Assembly (NCBI GenBank): GCA_022827275.1
Contig: JAJDTG010000022.1
Span: 1-64,000, forward strand
Length of the DNA: 64,000 nucleotides
Direction of reading: 5' to 3'
From: Candidatus Dadabacteria bacterium
Lineage (GTDB): Bacteria; Desulfobacterota_D; UBA1144; Nemesobacterales; Nemesobacteraceae
Shown here piece after piece: positions 45,094 through 54,130 of the stretch. Both the position numbers and the translations under genes were made by a program. The notes under the pieces were generated by a model. It was not told the DNA's origin. It did not search any database and was given only the letters and a program-made list of their open reading frames with translations. Within the stretch, counting starts at the first letter, position 1; each line of letters opens with the position of its first letter.

Positions 45094-46578
45094 ATGGGTG
45101 ATCCCACAGGTTTTATGAATTACAAAAGGAAGCTCGGGCCTGACAGGGATCCTGCCCGCAGAATCGCCGACTGGGACGAATTCCACGGCCATCTCCCGGA
45201 AAAAGAGCTTGCTACCCAGGGCGCAAGGTGCATGGACTGCGGGGTCCCCTTCTGCCAGACGGGCCAGATAATCGGCGGTCTGACCGCGGGATGTCCCATA
45301 AACAACCTCATACCCGAGTGGAACGACCTGATTTACTCGGGACTCTGGAGGGAGGCCCTCGAGAGGCTTCACAAGACGAACAACTTCCCCGAGTTCACGG
45401 GCCGGATATGCCCCGCTCCCTGCGAGGGATCGTGCGTTCTCGGCATTAACGAACCCGCGGTCACCATAAAGAGCATAGAGTGCGCAATAGTCGACAGGGG
45501 TTTTGAGGAGGGATGGATAACCCCCGAGCCTCCCGAGATCAGAACCGGCAAGAAAGTCGCCGTCATAGGTTCCGGGCCCGCGGGGCTTTCCTGCGCCGCG
45601 CAGCTTAACAAGGCGGGACACCTGGTCACGGTGTTTGAAAGGGATGACCGTATTGGCGGACTGCTCATGTACGGAATTCCCAACCCTCACCTCGATAAGA
45701 AAATAGTTGACCGCCGTGTCGATATACTCGCGGAGGAGGGGATCGAGTTTGTCACCAACACGGAAGTTGGAGTGGATATCGACGGAAACGAACTCGTGGA
45801 AAACTTCGACGCGGTCGTGATATGCACGGGAGCTACGAAACCCAGGGACCTTCCGATTGAGGGAAGGGATCTTGGTGGAATCCACTTCGCGATGGAGTTC
45901 CTGAGGGCCAACACAAAAAGCCTCCTTGATAGTGGCCTCGATGACGGCCGCTACATCTCCGCCGCGGACAAGGATGTCGTTGTTCTCGGGGGCGGCGACA
46001 CTGGAACCGACTGCGTCGCGACTTCCATGAGACACGGATGCAGGAGTCTTCTTCAGTTCGAAATACTTCCCAAGCCTCCGATCGAGAGGGCCGTGGATAA
46101 CCCGTGGCCGCAATGGCCCAGGGTGTACAGGCTTGATTACGGCCAGCAGGAGGCCATGGCGGTTTTCGGAGAGGACCCGAGAAGGTACCAGGTTCTTACC
46201 AAGAGGTTCGTAGGAGACGCGAAGGGCAGGGTGGCGGAACTTGAGACCGTGCGCATTGAGTGGTACAGAGGAGACGACGGAAGGATGTCGTTTCGGGAAG
46301 TTGAAGGTTCCGAGCAGCGCTGGCCGTGCGGGCTAGTGCTTCTGGCTCTCGGATTTCTGGGACCTGAACAGGAGCTTTTGCAGCAGATGAACATACGTAC
46401 CGACGAGCGCTCAAACGCCATGGCGGAATACGGAAAGTACATGACGAACATCGAGGGAGTCTTCGCCGCAGGGGACTCGCGCAGGGGACAAAGCCTTGTG
46501 GTGTGGGCTATAAACGAGGGAAGAGAAGCCGCAAGAGAGTGCGACAGGTACCTTATGGGATCGACCGATCTTCCGTAA
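45094..46578 (+). CDS. gltD: Glutamate synthase small subunit GltD
   Basis: A 494-residue flavoprotein passing NADPH electrons to GltB. The N-terminal cysteines for two [4Fe-4S] clusters are in [11 protein letters not shown] and [14 protein letters not shown]. The FAD site is [12 protein letters not shown] near residue 155 and the NADPH site [11 protein letters not shown] near residue 297; a late [19 protein letters not shown] helix closes the FAD domain. Length is normal. It is in one operon with gltB, and tyrS follows 34 bases later. Confidence 0.95.
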   Translation: MGDPTGFMNYKRKLGPDRDPARRIADWDEFHGHLPEKELATQGARCMDCGVPFCQTGQIIGGLTAGCPINNLIPEWNDLIYSGLWREALERLHKTNNFPEFTGRICPAPCEGSCVLGINEPAVTIKSIECAIVDRGFEEGWITPEPPEIRTGKKVAVIGSGPAGLSCAAQLNKAGHLVTVFERDDRIGGLLMYGIPNPHLDKKIVDRRVDILAEEGIEFVTNTEVGVDIDGNELVENFDAVVICTGATKPRDLPIEGRDLGGIHFAMEFLRANTKSLLDSGLDDGRYISAADKDVVVLGGGDTGTDCVATSMRHGCRSLLQFEILPKPPIERAVDNPWPQWPRVYRLDYGQQEAMAVFGEDPRRYQVLTKRFVGDAKGRVAELETVRIEWYRGDDGRMSFREVEGSEQRWPCGLVLLALGFLGPEQELLQQMNIRTDERSNAMAEYGKYMTNIEGVFAAGDSRRGQSLVVWAINEGREAARECDRYLMGSTDLP

Positions 46579-46612
46579 ATAGGCTAAACCTGCTGCGAGG
46601 AGGAATTTCCAG

Positions 46613-47812
46613 ATGGCCTTCGCTGATCCTGAAGAACAATTAAAGGTAATAAGAAGGGGAACCGAGGCGATAATTCCCGAAGAGGAGCTTCTTTTGAAGC
46701 TCGAAGCTTCAAGGGAGAATGACCGCCCCCTTAAGGTAAAGGCAGGGTTTGACCCCACCTCTCCCGATCTGCATCTGGGTCACGGGATAATTCTCAAGAA
46801 ACTCCGCGATTTTCAGACCTTGGGTCATGAGGTTCTTTTCCTCGTAGGGGATTTCACCGCCTATATAGGAGACCCATCGGGCAGGAGCGAAACCCGCCCG
46901 TCGATTTCAAAAGAAGAGATAATCAAGAACTCGAGGACTTACGAGCGCCAGGTTTTTAAGGTTCTTGACAGAAAAAAGACTCAGGTTCTTTCAAACTCCC
47001 GCTGGCTCAGCAAACTCGATCCGGAAGAGTTCCTCGGGCTTACCTCTCTGGTTAACGTTTCGCGGATACTTGACCGGGACGATTTCTCAAAGAGGTACAG
47101 GGAGGGGGTATCCATTTCTCTCATGGAGTTCATATATCCCTTGGTGCAGGCTTACGACTCGGTGCAGATGCGCTGCGATGTTGAACTCGGCGGCACGGAT
47201 CAGACCTTCAACATACTGCTCGGCCGCGATTTCCAGAGACATTACGGACAGTCCCCCCAAGTAGGAGTTTTTCTTCCGATACTTGAGGGAACAGACGGGG
47301 TAAAGAAGATGTCGAAGTCGCTTGGAAACTATATAGGTCTTGACGAATCTCCGCAGGATATATATGGAAAAATGATGTCGATCTCTGATGACCTTATGTG
47401 GAGATACTACCTTCTTTTAAGTGCCTGCAGTGAAAAAAAGATACGAAAGTTAAAAGCCGGGCATCCTATGGATGCGAAAAAAGCACTTGCCAGGGAAATT
47501 GTTTCCTGGCTTCATGACTCCCAAGACGCCCTTGAAGCCGAACGGGATTTCGAAACCAAGTTCTCAAAGAGATCTTTTCCAGAAGATGCGAAGGAAAAGG
47601 ATTACGTTGCTGGTTCCCGCAAGGTAGTTGATCTTGTTTTGGAAGTGTCTGATTCTGTCGACACTAAGGGGGGAGCTAAAAGGCTCATATCTCAGGGAGG
47701 GCTTGTCATAGACGGGGAGAAGTACACCGATCCGAATTCTGAGTTTCCCGAGAAAGCCGCTTTCGAGGTTAAGATCGGGAAAAAAGAGTTCCTGAAAGTC
47801 GTTATCAGGTAG
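46613..47812 (+). CDS. tyrS: Tyrosyl-tRNA synthetase
   Basis: A 399-residue class I synthetase charging tRNA-Tyr. The HIGH-type motif is HLGHG in FDPTSPDLHLGHGIILKK near residue 46, the KMSKS loop is KKMSKSLGNY near residue 230, and a C-terminal S4-like RNA-binding domain (KRLISQGGLVIDGEKY) is present. GAGGAGGAA precedes the ATG by seven bases. It lies just behind gltBD, which need not mean a functional link. Confidence 0.95.
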   Translation: MAFADPEEQLKVIRRGTEAIIPEEELLLKLEASRENDRPLKVKAGFDPTSPDLHLGHGIILKKLRDFQTLGHEVLFLVGDFTAYIGDPSGRSETRPSISKEEIIKNSRTYERQVFKVLDRKKTQVLSNSRWLSKLDPEEFLGLTSLVNVSRILDRDDFSKRYREGVSISLMEFIYPLVQAYDSVQMRCDVELGGTDQTFNILLGRDFQRHYGQSPQVGVFLPILEGTDGVKKMSKSLGNYIGLDESPQDIYGKMMSISDDLMWRYYLLLSACSEKKIRKLKAGHPMDAKKALAREIVSWLHDSQDALEAERDFETKFSKRSFPEDAKEKDYVAGSRKVVDLVLEVSDSVDTKGGAKRLISQGGLVIDGEKYTDPNSEFPEKAAFEVKIGKKEFLKVVIR

Positions 47813-47907
47813 TCCGTCCCGACTTTTCCTTTTTGCAGATGGCTCTTACCATGCCGCCTCTCACTATGCGGAAGTATGAGTTCTAAAACCGTCCTGTTGT
47901 CTTATCA

Positions 47908-48153
47908 GTGTGGTGGCCGCTGTACGAGCGTGGTGACCCGAGCCGAGTGCGTGCGGACCAAGCAGCGCTTGCGTTGGCGGATCTTGACGATGCTCACACG
48001 CCCTCGGATCTCGATTTGCCTGGTTACCGTCTTCACTCGTTAAAAGGGAGTCTGAAGGGATTTTGGAGCATTTCGATTTCCGGTAACTGGCGGATCATCT
48101 TCCGCTTTGACGATGGCGATGCCTACGATGTCGACTTGGTTGACTACCGCTAG
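47908..48153 (+). pseudogene. HigB-like toxin (RelE/ParE fold), 5'-truncated
   Basis: The 81-residue frame matches the HigB toxin family from LYERGD onward, including LPGYRLHSLKG and [26 protein letters not shown], but it lacks the first strand (normally about ten residues of the MIKSFRHKGL type). The sequence before LYERGD is unrelated (WWP), and no ribosome site precedes the GTG at 47908. HigB cuts mRNA on the ribosome; without its first strand it may be inactive. The antitoxin gene follows after 14 bases and looks intact. Confidence 0.7.
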
Positions 48154-48167
48154 GAGGAAGCAGCAAC

Positions 48168-48470
48168 ATGACGATGAACAATCCGCCGCATCCCGGCCGT
48201 AGCATTAGGGAGAACTGCTTGATCCCGCTTGGTCTGAACGTTACCGAAGCGGCGAAGGTGTTAGGCGTTGCCCGTCACACGCTTTCGCGCGTATTGAACG
48301 GCCACGCGGCAATTTCACCGGAGATGGCCATTAGGCTGGAGAAGGCGGGATGGTCCAATGCCGAGTTCTGGCTGCGTCGCCAGACCACCTACGATCTGGT
48401 ACAAGCACGCAAGGGCGAAGACCGGATCAATGTCGAGCGCTACCGATCACAGCAGACGGAGCGGGAATGA
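48168..48470 (+). CDS. higA: HigA-family antitoxin (XRE helix-turn-helix)
   Basis: A 100-residue DNA-binding antitoxin. The HTH lies about residues 25-60 ([20 protein letters not shown]), followed by [20 protein letters not shown], characteristic of HigA/VapI. It would neutralise HigB and repress the operon. AGGAGG eight to thirteen bases before the ATG gives good translation. Its partner upstream appears truncated, so it may be an orphan antitoxin. Confidence 0.9.
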   Translation: MTMNNPPHPGRSIRENCLIPLGLNVTEAAKVLGVARHTLSRVLNGHAAISPEMAIRLEKAGWSNAEFWLRRQTTYDLVQARKGEDRINVERYRSQQTERE

Positions 48471-48538
48471 AGGCCGAATCCTCAAGAAACCCGTAGCAAC
48501 ATGTAGTCGGACTTGAATCCGGGTGCGAGGGTAAAAAA

Positions 48539-48905
48539 AGCGAGTCGGCCTGTAAGCCGAGTTCTGTCAAGTACGGTCATCCATCTGAGATACCTGTTGC
48601 CAGGATACCTTAAGCGACTACCCGAAAACCAGGACGGGCCGCCCTGACCGGACAGTTGTCCGGGTGTTTTCCTATTTGTCTTTCTTCAGGCGGGGTTTAC
48701 CTTGCCTCCTCCATCACTTTCGGAGCGGTGGTCTCTTACACCACCTTTTCACCCTTACCGGGACGCCTGAGGCGCCCAGGCGGTATACTTTCTGCTGCAC
48801 TCTCCGTTGTCTCGCGACACCTGGTCGTTAACCAGCGCCCTGCCCTGCGAAGCTCGGACTTTCCTCCCGCGGACAAGCCGCGGGCGACCGAACGGCCGAC
48901 TCGCT
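48539..48905 (-). ncRNA. rnpB: RNase P RNA
   Basis: Read on the minus strand, the RNA begins AGCGAGTCGGCC and ends GGCCGACTCGCT, a perfect P1 helix, followed by seven T's. Inside are the conserved GAGGAAAGTCCGAGCTTCGCA near the 5' end, the GTGCAGCAGAAAG-type and GGTAAGGGTGAAAAGGTG core segments, and the AGACAGAACTCGGCTTACAG-like 3' end, all typical of type A bacterial RNase P RNA. About 367 bases is the normal size. It matures tRNA 5' ends. Its 5' end abuts the stop codon of rnhA, which reads in the same direction. Confidence 0.95.
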
Positions 48906-49320
48906 AATCATTAAAATATCTATCGATAGCCTCATTCGCAAGACCGTCAGCTTCTGAGTTGCTCTCTCTGGGTATATATTCTATTTCGAGTGCCGGAAGG
49001 GATGAAGCGAGTTTTTTCGCTTCCGAGTGAAGAATTCTGAGCTTCGGATCCTTTACTTTCCAGAGTCCGTTCATCTGGTTTGCGACGAGCTGGGAGTCGG
49101 TGTGGATTTTCACCTCGGTGCTTCCTTCAGCCACGAGATAACCGAGTGCTCTTATGAGCGCCTTATATTCCGCCTCGTTGTTCGTTCCCCTCCCTATATA
49201 CTCTCTTATTTCCTCTCTTATTCCGTCTGGGCAGATAACAAGAACCCCGATGCCGGATTCTCCCGGGTTTCCTCTCGACGCTCCGTCTATATAGACTTCG
49301 GTTGTTTTTTCTTGGGACAT
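48904..49320 (-). CDS. rnhA: Ribonuclease HI family protein
   Basis: A 138-residue RNase H fold. Catalytic acids are visible: Asp in YIDGASRGNPGESG near residue 12, Glu in NNEAEYKALIRAL near 48, Asp in IHTDSQLVANQ near 71, and Asp in ESNSEADGLANEAI near 125. It would remove RNA from RNA-DNA hybrids. It lacks the basic protrusion of E. coli RNase HI and resembles the short RnhA/YpdQ-like group. Its TAG (48904-48906) overlaps the first bases of rnpB, so both may come from one transcript. The zinc-ribbon gene lies 28 bases upstream. Confidence 0.92.
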   Translation of the reverse strand: MSQEKTTEVYIDGASRGNPGESGIGVLVICPDGIREEIREYIGRGTNNEAEYKALIRALGYLVAEGSTEVKIHTDSQLVANQMNGLWKVKDPKLRILHSEAKKLASSLPALEIEYIPRESNSEADGLANEAIDRYFND

Positions 49321-49348
49321 GTCTCAACTTGAATAACCGCTTGGGCGG

Positions 49349-50050
49349 TTACGATTTTGTGTAAAGAATCTTTTTGCAGTTCGGGCACTGAACCAGTTTT
49401 GTCTGTTTCAGTATCTCGTTGTAGAGCTGAGGCGGGATGTTTATGTTGCAGCTTGTGCATTTCTCGTTTTCGGCAAGCGCAAGCGCCCTGCCGTTTCTTT
49501 TGAAGATTCTTTCGTAAAGCGGGAGTATTTTCGGGTCTATAGTGGACAGGATTTCACTTTTTTCCTTCTCTGCCGGTTTGCGGGAAATTTCGAGTTCTTC
49601 AATCTTTTTTTCTTTTTCCGCGATCTGCTCCGAGTATTGCTCTTCTAGGGTCGCGTAGTTTTCCTTTTCTTCGGCAAGCGCCGCTTCTGTCTCTTCGATT
49701 TCCGTCATTACCGAGATGGTACGGTCCTCTATCTCGAGGTTCTCCTTTCTTGTATCGGTTATTTCCTTCTGGAGCGCTTCGTATTCCTTATGGGTCTTTA
49801 TTGCAAACAGCCTTTCCTCGGCCTTCTTTATGGATTCCTGATTGGAGTTAAGGGAGGATTCAAGTCCCTCTCTTTGCGTCCTGAGTTCCGAGAGGGTGGT
49901 TTCCTTGAGATTTATTGATCCTTCTTTTTCAAGGAGGTCTTTTTTAAGGTCATTGATTTCATTCGGGTATTTTTCCAGTCCTTCAGTTAACTCTCTGATT
50001 CTTAAGTCAACTGTCTGAAGCTTCTGGAGGCTTTCAATATGCTGTTGCAT
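49349..50050 (-). CDS. Coiled-coil protein with C-terminal C4 zinc ribbon
   Basis: A 233-residue protein, mostly a long coiled coil (about residues 5-175, heptads rich in Leu, Glu and Lys), ending in a zinc ribbon with CTSC near residue 200 and CPNC near residue 224. This is the DUF164/C4-type zinc-ribbon family often found beside rnhA and rnpB. A role in nucleic-acid or nucleotide metabolism is inferred in the literature from context, not proven. The arrangement zinc ribbon-rnhA-rnpB here fits that pattern. Confidence 0.85.
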   Translation of the reverse strand: MQQHIESLQKLQTVDLRIRELTEGLEKYPNEINDLKKDLLEKEGSINLKETTLSELRTQREGLESSLNSNQESIKKAEERLFAIKTHKEYEALQKEITDTRKENLEIEDRTISVMTEIEETEAALAEEKENYATLEEQYSEQIAEKEKKIEELEISRKPAEKEKSEILSTIDPKILPLYERIFKRNGRALALAENEKCTSCNINIPPQLYNEILKQTKLVQCPNCKKILYTKS

Positions 50051-50181
50051 AATTTTTTACTTCAGACGAAGCAGTCCCGATGCGCTTTTTATGGAGAAAA
50101 ATGGTATTTCGGGGGCTTTGGTTGGGGGGAGTTGCTTCGGCTTTGTCTATGTTGACCTTCATGGTCTCTATTTCTCAATTC

Positions 50182-50255
<74 letters not shown>

Positions 50256-50348
50256 TAATAAAGCTAGGCAACAGAATATAGTTAATCGAATTTTTTTGTC
50301 AAATTATCGGTTACAAAATGTAAAAAACGGTTTTCAGACCCCCTGAAT

Positions 50349-51116
50349 TCACCGGAAAACGAGAAGATTTCCCCTTCCGGGATCCCAGGAACCTCTTACC
50401 TTGAATACCGACGAGAGAAGCTCTTTGGAAAGTGTGTGCGACGGTTCTCCCAGGGCGGAAACTCGCCCGTTTTCAAGCACGAGGATCCTATCGCAGAACC
50501 TGCTTGCAAGATCAAGGTCGTGGAGAACGGCCGCGACTCCTTTTCCTTCTCGCGCAAGCGACCCAAGCAGTTCCATAAGGGCGAACTTGTGATGTATGTC
50601 AAGGTGGGAGGAGGGCTCGTCAAGGAAAATAAAATCGGTTCCCTGCGCAAGCACCCTTGCGATCGACGCTCTCTGCTGCTCTCCTCCCGAGAGCGTCGTT
50701 ATTTTTCTTCGAGAAAACCCTTTCATGTCCACGAGCGAAAGACAGTCCTCGGCACGCCTTATGTCTTCTTCGCTCTCGCTCTCGAAAATTCCCAGGTACG
50801 GATATCTCCCCGTAAGCACTACCTCAAGTACGCTCAGCGGAAAATCGAAATACGAGGTCTGGGGGAGGAACGATATTTTTCTGTAAAGCTCTTTTGCTTC
50901 GTGTTTCGAGATATCCTCTCCGTCAAGCAGGATGTGGCCCGCGGTGGGATTGATTATGCGGGCAAGAAGCCTGAGAAGCGTGGATTTCCCCGCGCCGTTT
51001 GGGCCGACTATGCATAGAAACTCGTTTCTTTTAATTTCGAAGCTTACGTCGTCAACTATGGTTTTTCCGTTTACGCCGTAACTTAGGCCCGATATTTTTA
51101 TTGATCCTTTCTCCAT
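50349..51116 (-). CDS. ABC transporter ATP-binding protein (BtuD/FecE type)
   Basis: A 255-residue ATPase. Walker A is VGPNGAGKSTLLRLLA near residue 38, the Q-loop SFLPQTSYFDFPLSVLEVVL near 87, the signature TLSGGEQQRASIARVL near 138 and Walker B FIFLDEPSSHLDIHHK near 158. It belongs to the group driving import of vitamin B12, ferric siderophores or heme through BtuC/FecD-type permeases. The permease gene ends one base upstream, so the two are co-transcribed. Confidence 0.93.
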   Translation of the reverse strand: MEKGSIKISGLSYGVNGKTIVDDVSFEIKRNEFLCIVGPNGAGKSTLLRLLARIINPTAGHILLDGEDISKHEAKELYRKISFLPQTSYFDFPLSVLEVVLTGRYPYLGIFESESEEDIRRAEDCLSLVDMKGFSRRKITTLSGGEQQRASIARVLAQGTDFIFLDEPSSHLDIHHKFALMELLGSLAREGKGVAAVLHDLDLASRFCDRILVLENGRVSALGEPSHTLSKELLSSVFKVRGSWDPGRGNLLVFR

Positions 51117-51117
51117 T

Positions 51118-52155
51118 CTACAAGATTTCCCTCCCGCTGAAATTTCTCCTCAGCAGAAACACGAAGAAAGGAACCCCGATGAAGGAGGTGATTATTCCGA
51201 GGCGAAGTTCCTGGGGGCTCATGACGGTTCTTGCTATGAGGTCCGCTGCGGGCAGAAATATGGCCCCGGCTATGAAGCTCGCGGGCAGAAGCCGGCGGTG
51301 ATCCACCCCGATCAGCAGCCTTACCGAGTGCGGAATTATAAGTCCGACGAACCCCACTATGCCGCTTACCGCCACGCTTGCTCCGACTATGAAGGAACTG
51401 AGGATTATCAGATGCTTGGTCGTTTTCTCTATGTCGATGCCGACGGTCTTTGCAGTCTCGTAGCCCAGGAGTCTTGCGTTTAGGTTCTTCGCGTAGAAAA
51501 GCAGCATTGCCGAGGCGGCAAGCACGGGCACGGCGGACATTGCGAAATGCGTCCAGGTGCGCGAGTCGACCCCGCCCATTATCCAGAAGAGCATTTCCTT
51601 CATTGACCACGCGTTTGATATCGAAAGCACGAAAGTCGTTAGGGAAACGAAAAGCGTTCCGAGAGCTACACCGCAGAGAAGAAGCGTCGTGTTCTCGACA
51701 AAGCCCCTGTAGCGCGATATCCCGTAGACCGCGTATGCCGTGAGAAGAGTGCCCGCGAACGCAGCGAGTGGGAGCAGGAGAAACCACTTCTGATGAATAC
51801 CGGTGTAGATTGCCAGAACGGCGAAAAAGGCTCCTCCGCTTGACCAGCCCAGTATTCCGGGTTCGGCCAGGGGATTTCTGAACATCGCCTGCATTACGGC
51901 TCCCACAATTGAGAGTCCCCCTCCTATTGTGGCGGCGAGCAGAACCCTCGGGAGTCTCACGTCCCAGACGATAAGTTCCTGCGATTTTCCGATTTCCGCC
52001 CCGGTATCGAGCCAGAGCAGCTTGCCGGCTATTATGCGGATTACCTCGTCAAACGGAACGCTCACCGCCCCAATCGATACGCACGCGACAACAGTCAGCA
52101 CGAGCAGTGAGGCGAGTGCTGCGTATACGGAAAGTGTTTTCTTACCGGCCGGCAT
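51118..52155 (-). CDS. FecCD/BtuC-family ABC transporter permease
   Basis: A 345-residue permease with about ten membrane helices. The GDGLSIVGAVMQAMFRNPLAEPGILGWS-type segment near residue 75 (visible as AVMQAMFRNPLAEPGILG) and the coupling helix AVSGIVGFVGLIIPHSVRLL near residue 270 are family hallmarks. It imports a metal chelate such as cobalamin, siderophore or heme. It starts 14 bases inside the end of the binding-protein gene, indicating coupled translation. Confidence 0.93.
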   Translation of the reverse strand: MPAGKKTLSVYAALASLLVLTVVACVSIGAVSVPFDEVIRIIAGKLLWLDTGAEIGKSQELIVWDVRLPRVLLAATIGGGLSIVGAVMQAMFRNPLAEPGILGWSSGGAFFAVLAIYTGIHQKWFLLLPLAAFAGTLLTAYAVYGISRYRGFVENTTLLLCGVALGTLFVSLTTFVLSISNAWSMKEMLFWIMGGVDSRTWTHFAMSAVPVLAASAMLLFYAKNLNARLLGYETAKTVGIDIEKTTKHLIILSSFIVGASVAVSGIVGFVGLIIPHSVRLLIGVDHRRLLPASFIAGAIFLPAADLIARTVMSPQELRLGIITSFIGVPFFVFLLRRNFSGREIL

Positions 52156-52996
52156 CGTTTTCTGTTCCGAATATCAGGTTCACCAGATCAACTACGGCCT
52201 GTGCCGCGTAATGAGACGCGGCGTCTAGATGTTTTCCCGCGACGACTATGATCTTTTTGTCTCTGAAGGCGGAATTTTTGAACATCTGGCCGATAAAATC
52301 CGGGTGAGATGGATTATAACTACTTGTAAGCACTAGGTCAGGGTTGTTCTGGATTACATATTCGGTGGATATGTTGCTGTGTCCGTTCAGCCCGAGGCGG
52401 GCCGGGAGATTAATGCCCCCGGAACTCTCTATTATGTCGTTTATGGTTGAGCCTTTGCCGACCGTGAACCCGGGAGCTCCATAAAAAAGGACCTTCGGGG
52501 CTTTTACGTGAGGCGGAATCTTTGCCTTGGCATCTGCGATCTGGCTTTCCATTTTCCCTACGAGGCTTTTTGCCGAGGCTTTCTCGCAGACGGCTTCTCC
52601 AATAAGTTCTATATTTTCTTTTATGCTCTCAAGCGAAACGATTTCGTGGAGCACCAGCACCTTTATCCCTGCCGACTCAAGATGCGTGCGTATATTGGGG
52701 TTGGTGTGGCCCGCGACTATCACTAGATCCGGGGATTTTGCGATTATCTGCTCAAGGTTTGCCCTGACTTGGGGAATTCCCCGCGCTTTTTCAACCACGT
52801 TTGAAATAAGCGGGTCGGTCGAGAAATAGGTGAGCGCGGCTATCTTTTTCCTTTCACGGACTGTGTCGACCAGGATCTCGTCTGAAGCCAAGGTGAGCGA
52901 TATTATACTCTCGGGGCAGGGCGGTTTCGCCAGGCACACTACTGGCACGGCGGCCAGAGCAAGCAGAAGTGCCGCGAACAGATTTTTGATGCTCAC
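52142..52996 (-). CDS. Periplasmic metal-chelate binding protein (BtuF-like)
   Basis: A 284-residue exported protein with a signal peptide (LFAALLLALAAVPVVCLA) and the two-lobe helical-backbone fold of BtuF/FepB: IISLTLASDEILVDTV near residue 30, IAKSPDLVIVAGHTNPN near residue 85, and a C-terminal lobe with NNPDLVLTSSYNPSHP. It captures the chelate for the permease and ATPase downstream. Cobalamin is favoured by overall similarity, but no cobalamin riboswitch or TonB receptor is nearby, so the ligand is open. Confidence 0.87.
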   Translation of the reverse strand: MSIKNLFAALLLALAAVPVVCLAKPPCPESIISLTLASDEILVDTVRERKKIAALTYFSTDPLISNVVEKARGIPQVRANLEQIIAKSPDLVIVAGHTNPNIRTHLESAGIKVLVLHEIVSLESIKENIELIGEAVCEKASAKSLVGKMESQIADAKAKIPPHVKAPKVLFYGAPGFTVGKGSTINDIIESSGGINLPARLGLNGHSNISTEYVIQNNPDLVLTSSYNPSHPDFIGQMFKNSAFRDKKIIVVAGKHLDAASHYAAQAVVDLVNLIFGTENDAGR

Positions 52997-53016
52997 CTTG
53001 AAAATCAGGCTTTTCC

Positions 53017-54012
53017 TTACGGGTTCAGGATGACTTTTCCGAACTGCTGGCGGTCTTCGAGAATTTTCTGGGCCGCCGCCGCTTCGCTCAGGTGAAACCT
53101 GCTGTGTATGGAAGGTTTCAAAGCACCTTCCTCGGCAAGCTGCGCGACTTTCTCAAAATGCTCCGCCCGGGCGTTAAACACCGTTACTCCCAGCACGGAG
53201 AGATCTTTCATGATAAGCGGCCCGAGGGCAGCTTCCGTAGCGCCTCCTCCCGCGACTCCTATCAGCAGAAGTTTTCCCCCTGGGGCTAGATACTGCGTGT
53301 TCTCTTTCCACACCGAGGCTCCCACGGGATCGAAGATCATGTTTATTTTATGCTTCTTGGTAACCTGCTTGAGTTCCTCTCCAAGGTCAGAAGAGTTGTA
53401 GTTTATTGTGACGTCGGCACCGATTTCTTTTGCCTTCTCAAGTTTTTCATCGCTTCCCGCTGTAGCTATCACGAAGGAATCGAAAAGCTTGGCTACCTGA
53501 ATCGCCGCGCTTCCCGTTCCACTTCCCGCCGCGTGCACAAGCACCGTTTCTCCCTTGGTGATATTCCCTCTTTCGCAGAAGGCGTACCAGGCGGTAACGT
53601 AGCAGGTTGGAAGGGTCGCCGCATCATCAAAGGAAAGCCCTTCGGGAATCGAGACCACATTGGATGAAGGTATCTTTATGTATTCGGCGAATCCTCCGTG
53701 GAGATTGACCCCGACTATTTCAAGGCCTCTATCCGAGCGCACGGCAGGCATAACCATAACCCGATCGCCTATTTCCACGTCGGATACGTCATCGCTTTTG
53801 TCGCAGACAATTCCAGCTACGTCCACTCCCCCCACGTGCGGCAAGGGCACCGGACGGGGTGATTTTCCGCTTCTGAGCCTGAGGTCGACGAAGTTTATAG
53901 AGGAGGATTTTATCTCTACAAGTATCTCTCCTGGTCCCGGTTCCGGTTTGTCCACATCCTCATACTTAAGAACATCGGTTTCTCCGAATTCGTGATAGAT
54001 AATGGCTTTCAT
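53017..54012 (-). CDS. Zinc-free MDR oxidoreductase (quinone oxidoreductase-like)
   Basis: A 331-residue medium-chain dehydrogenase/reductase. The N-terminal catalytic domain opens MKAIIYHEFGETDVLKYEDV, and the Rossmann domain has VLVHAAGSGTGSAAIQVAKL near residue 145 with the AXXGXXXG-type nucleotide site and a basic NADPH-preferring stretch after it. Structural-zinc cysteines are absent, as in NADPH:quinone or crotonyl-type reductases. It ends 20 bases before the BtuF-like gene and may be on the same transcript. The substrate is unknown. Confidence 0.88.
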   Translation of the reverse strand: MKAIIYHEFGETDVLKYEDVDKPEPGPGEILVEIKSSSINFVDLRLRSGKSPRPVPLPHVGGVDVAGIVCDKSDDVSDVEIGDRVMVMPAVRSDRGLEIVGVNLHGGFAEYIKIPSSNVVSIPEGLSFDDAATLPTCYVTAWYAFCERGNITKGETVLVHAAGSGTGSAAIQVAKLFDSFVIATAGSDEKLEKAKEIGADVTINYNSSDLGEELKQVTKKHKINMIFDPVGASVWKENTQYLAPGGKLLLIGVAGGGATEAALGPLIMKDLSVLGVTVFNARAEHFEKVAQLAEEGALKPSIHSRFHLSEAAAAQKILEDRQQFGKVILNP

Positions 54013-54130
54013 TGTGCTTGCTCCTGTGAATAGTTGTCAGATTAAGTTACTTGGCTCTGATTGTTTGGCAATAACGAAAAATCAACACGTGGCAAGTGTT
54101 GTTGGAACCCCCGGCAAGATCAAAACGCCT

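Noticed and set aside
45091-46113. 340-residue minus-strand frame opposite gltD
   Set aside because: Shadow of gltD; gltD has all its cluster and nucleotide motifs in the plus frame.
50256-50348. Possible terminator or RNA between the tRNA and the ABC ATPase gene
   Set aside because: No stable hairpin with a T-tract was seen.
52997-53016. Cobalamin riboswitch before the BtuF-like gene
   Set aside because: Only 20 bases separate it from the upstream oxidoreductase gene, so there is no room for a riboswitch.
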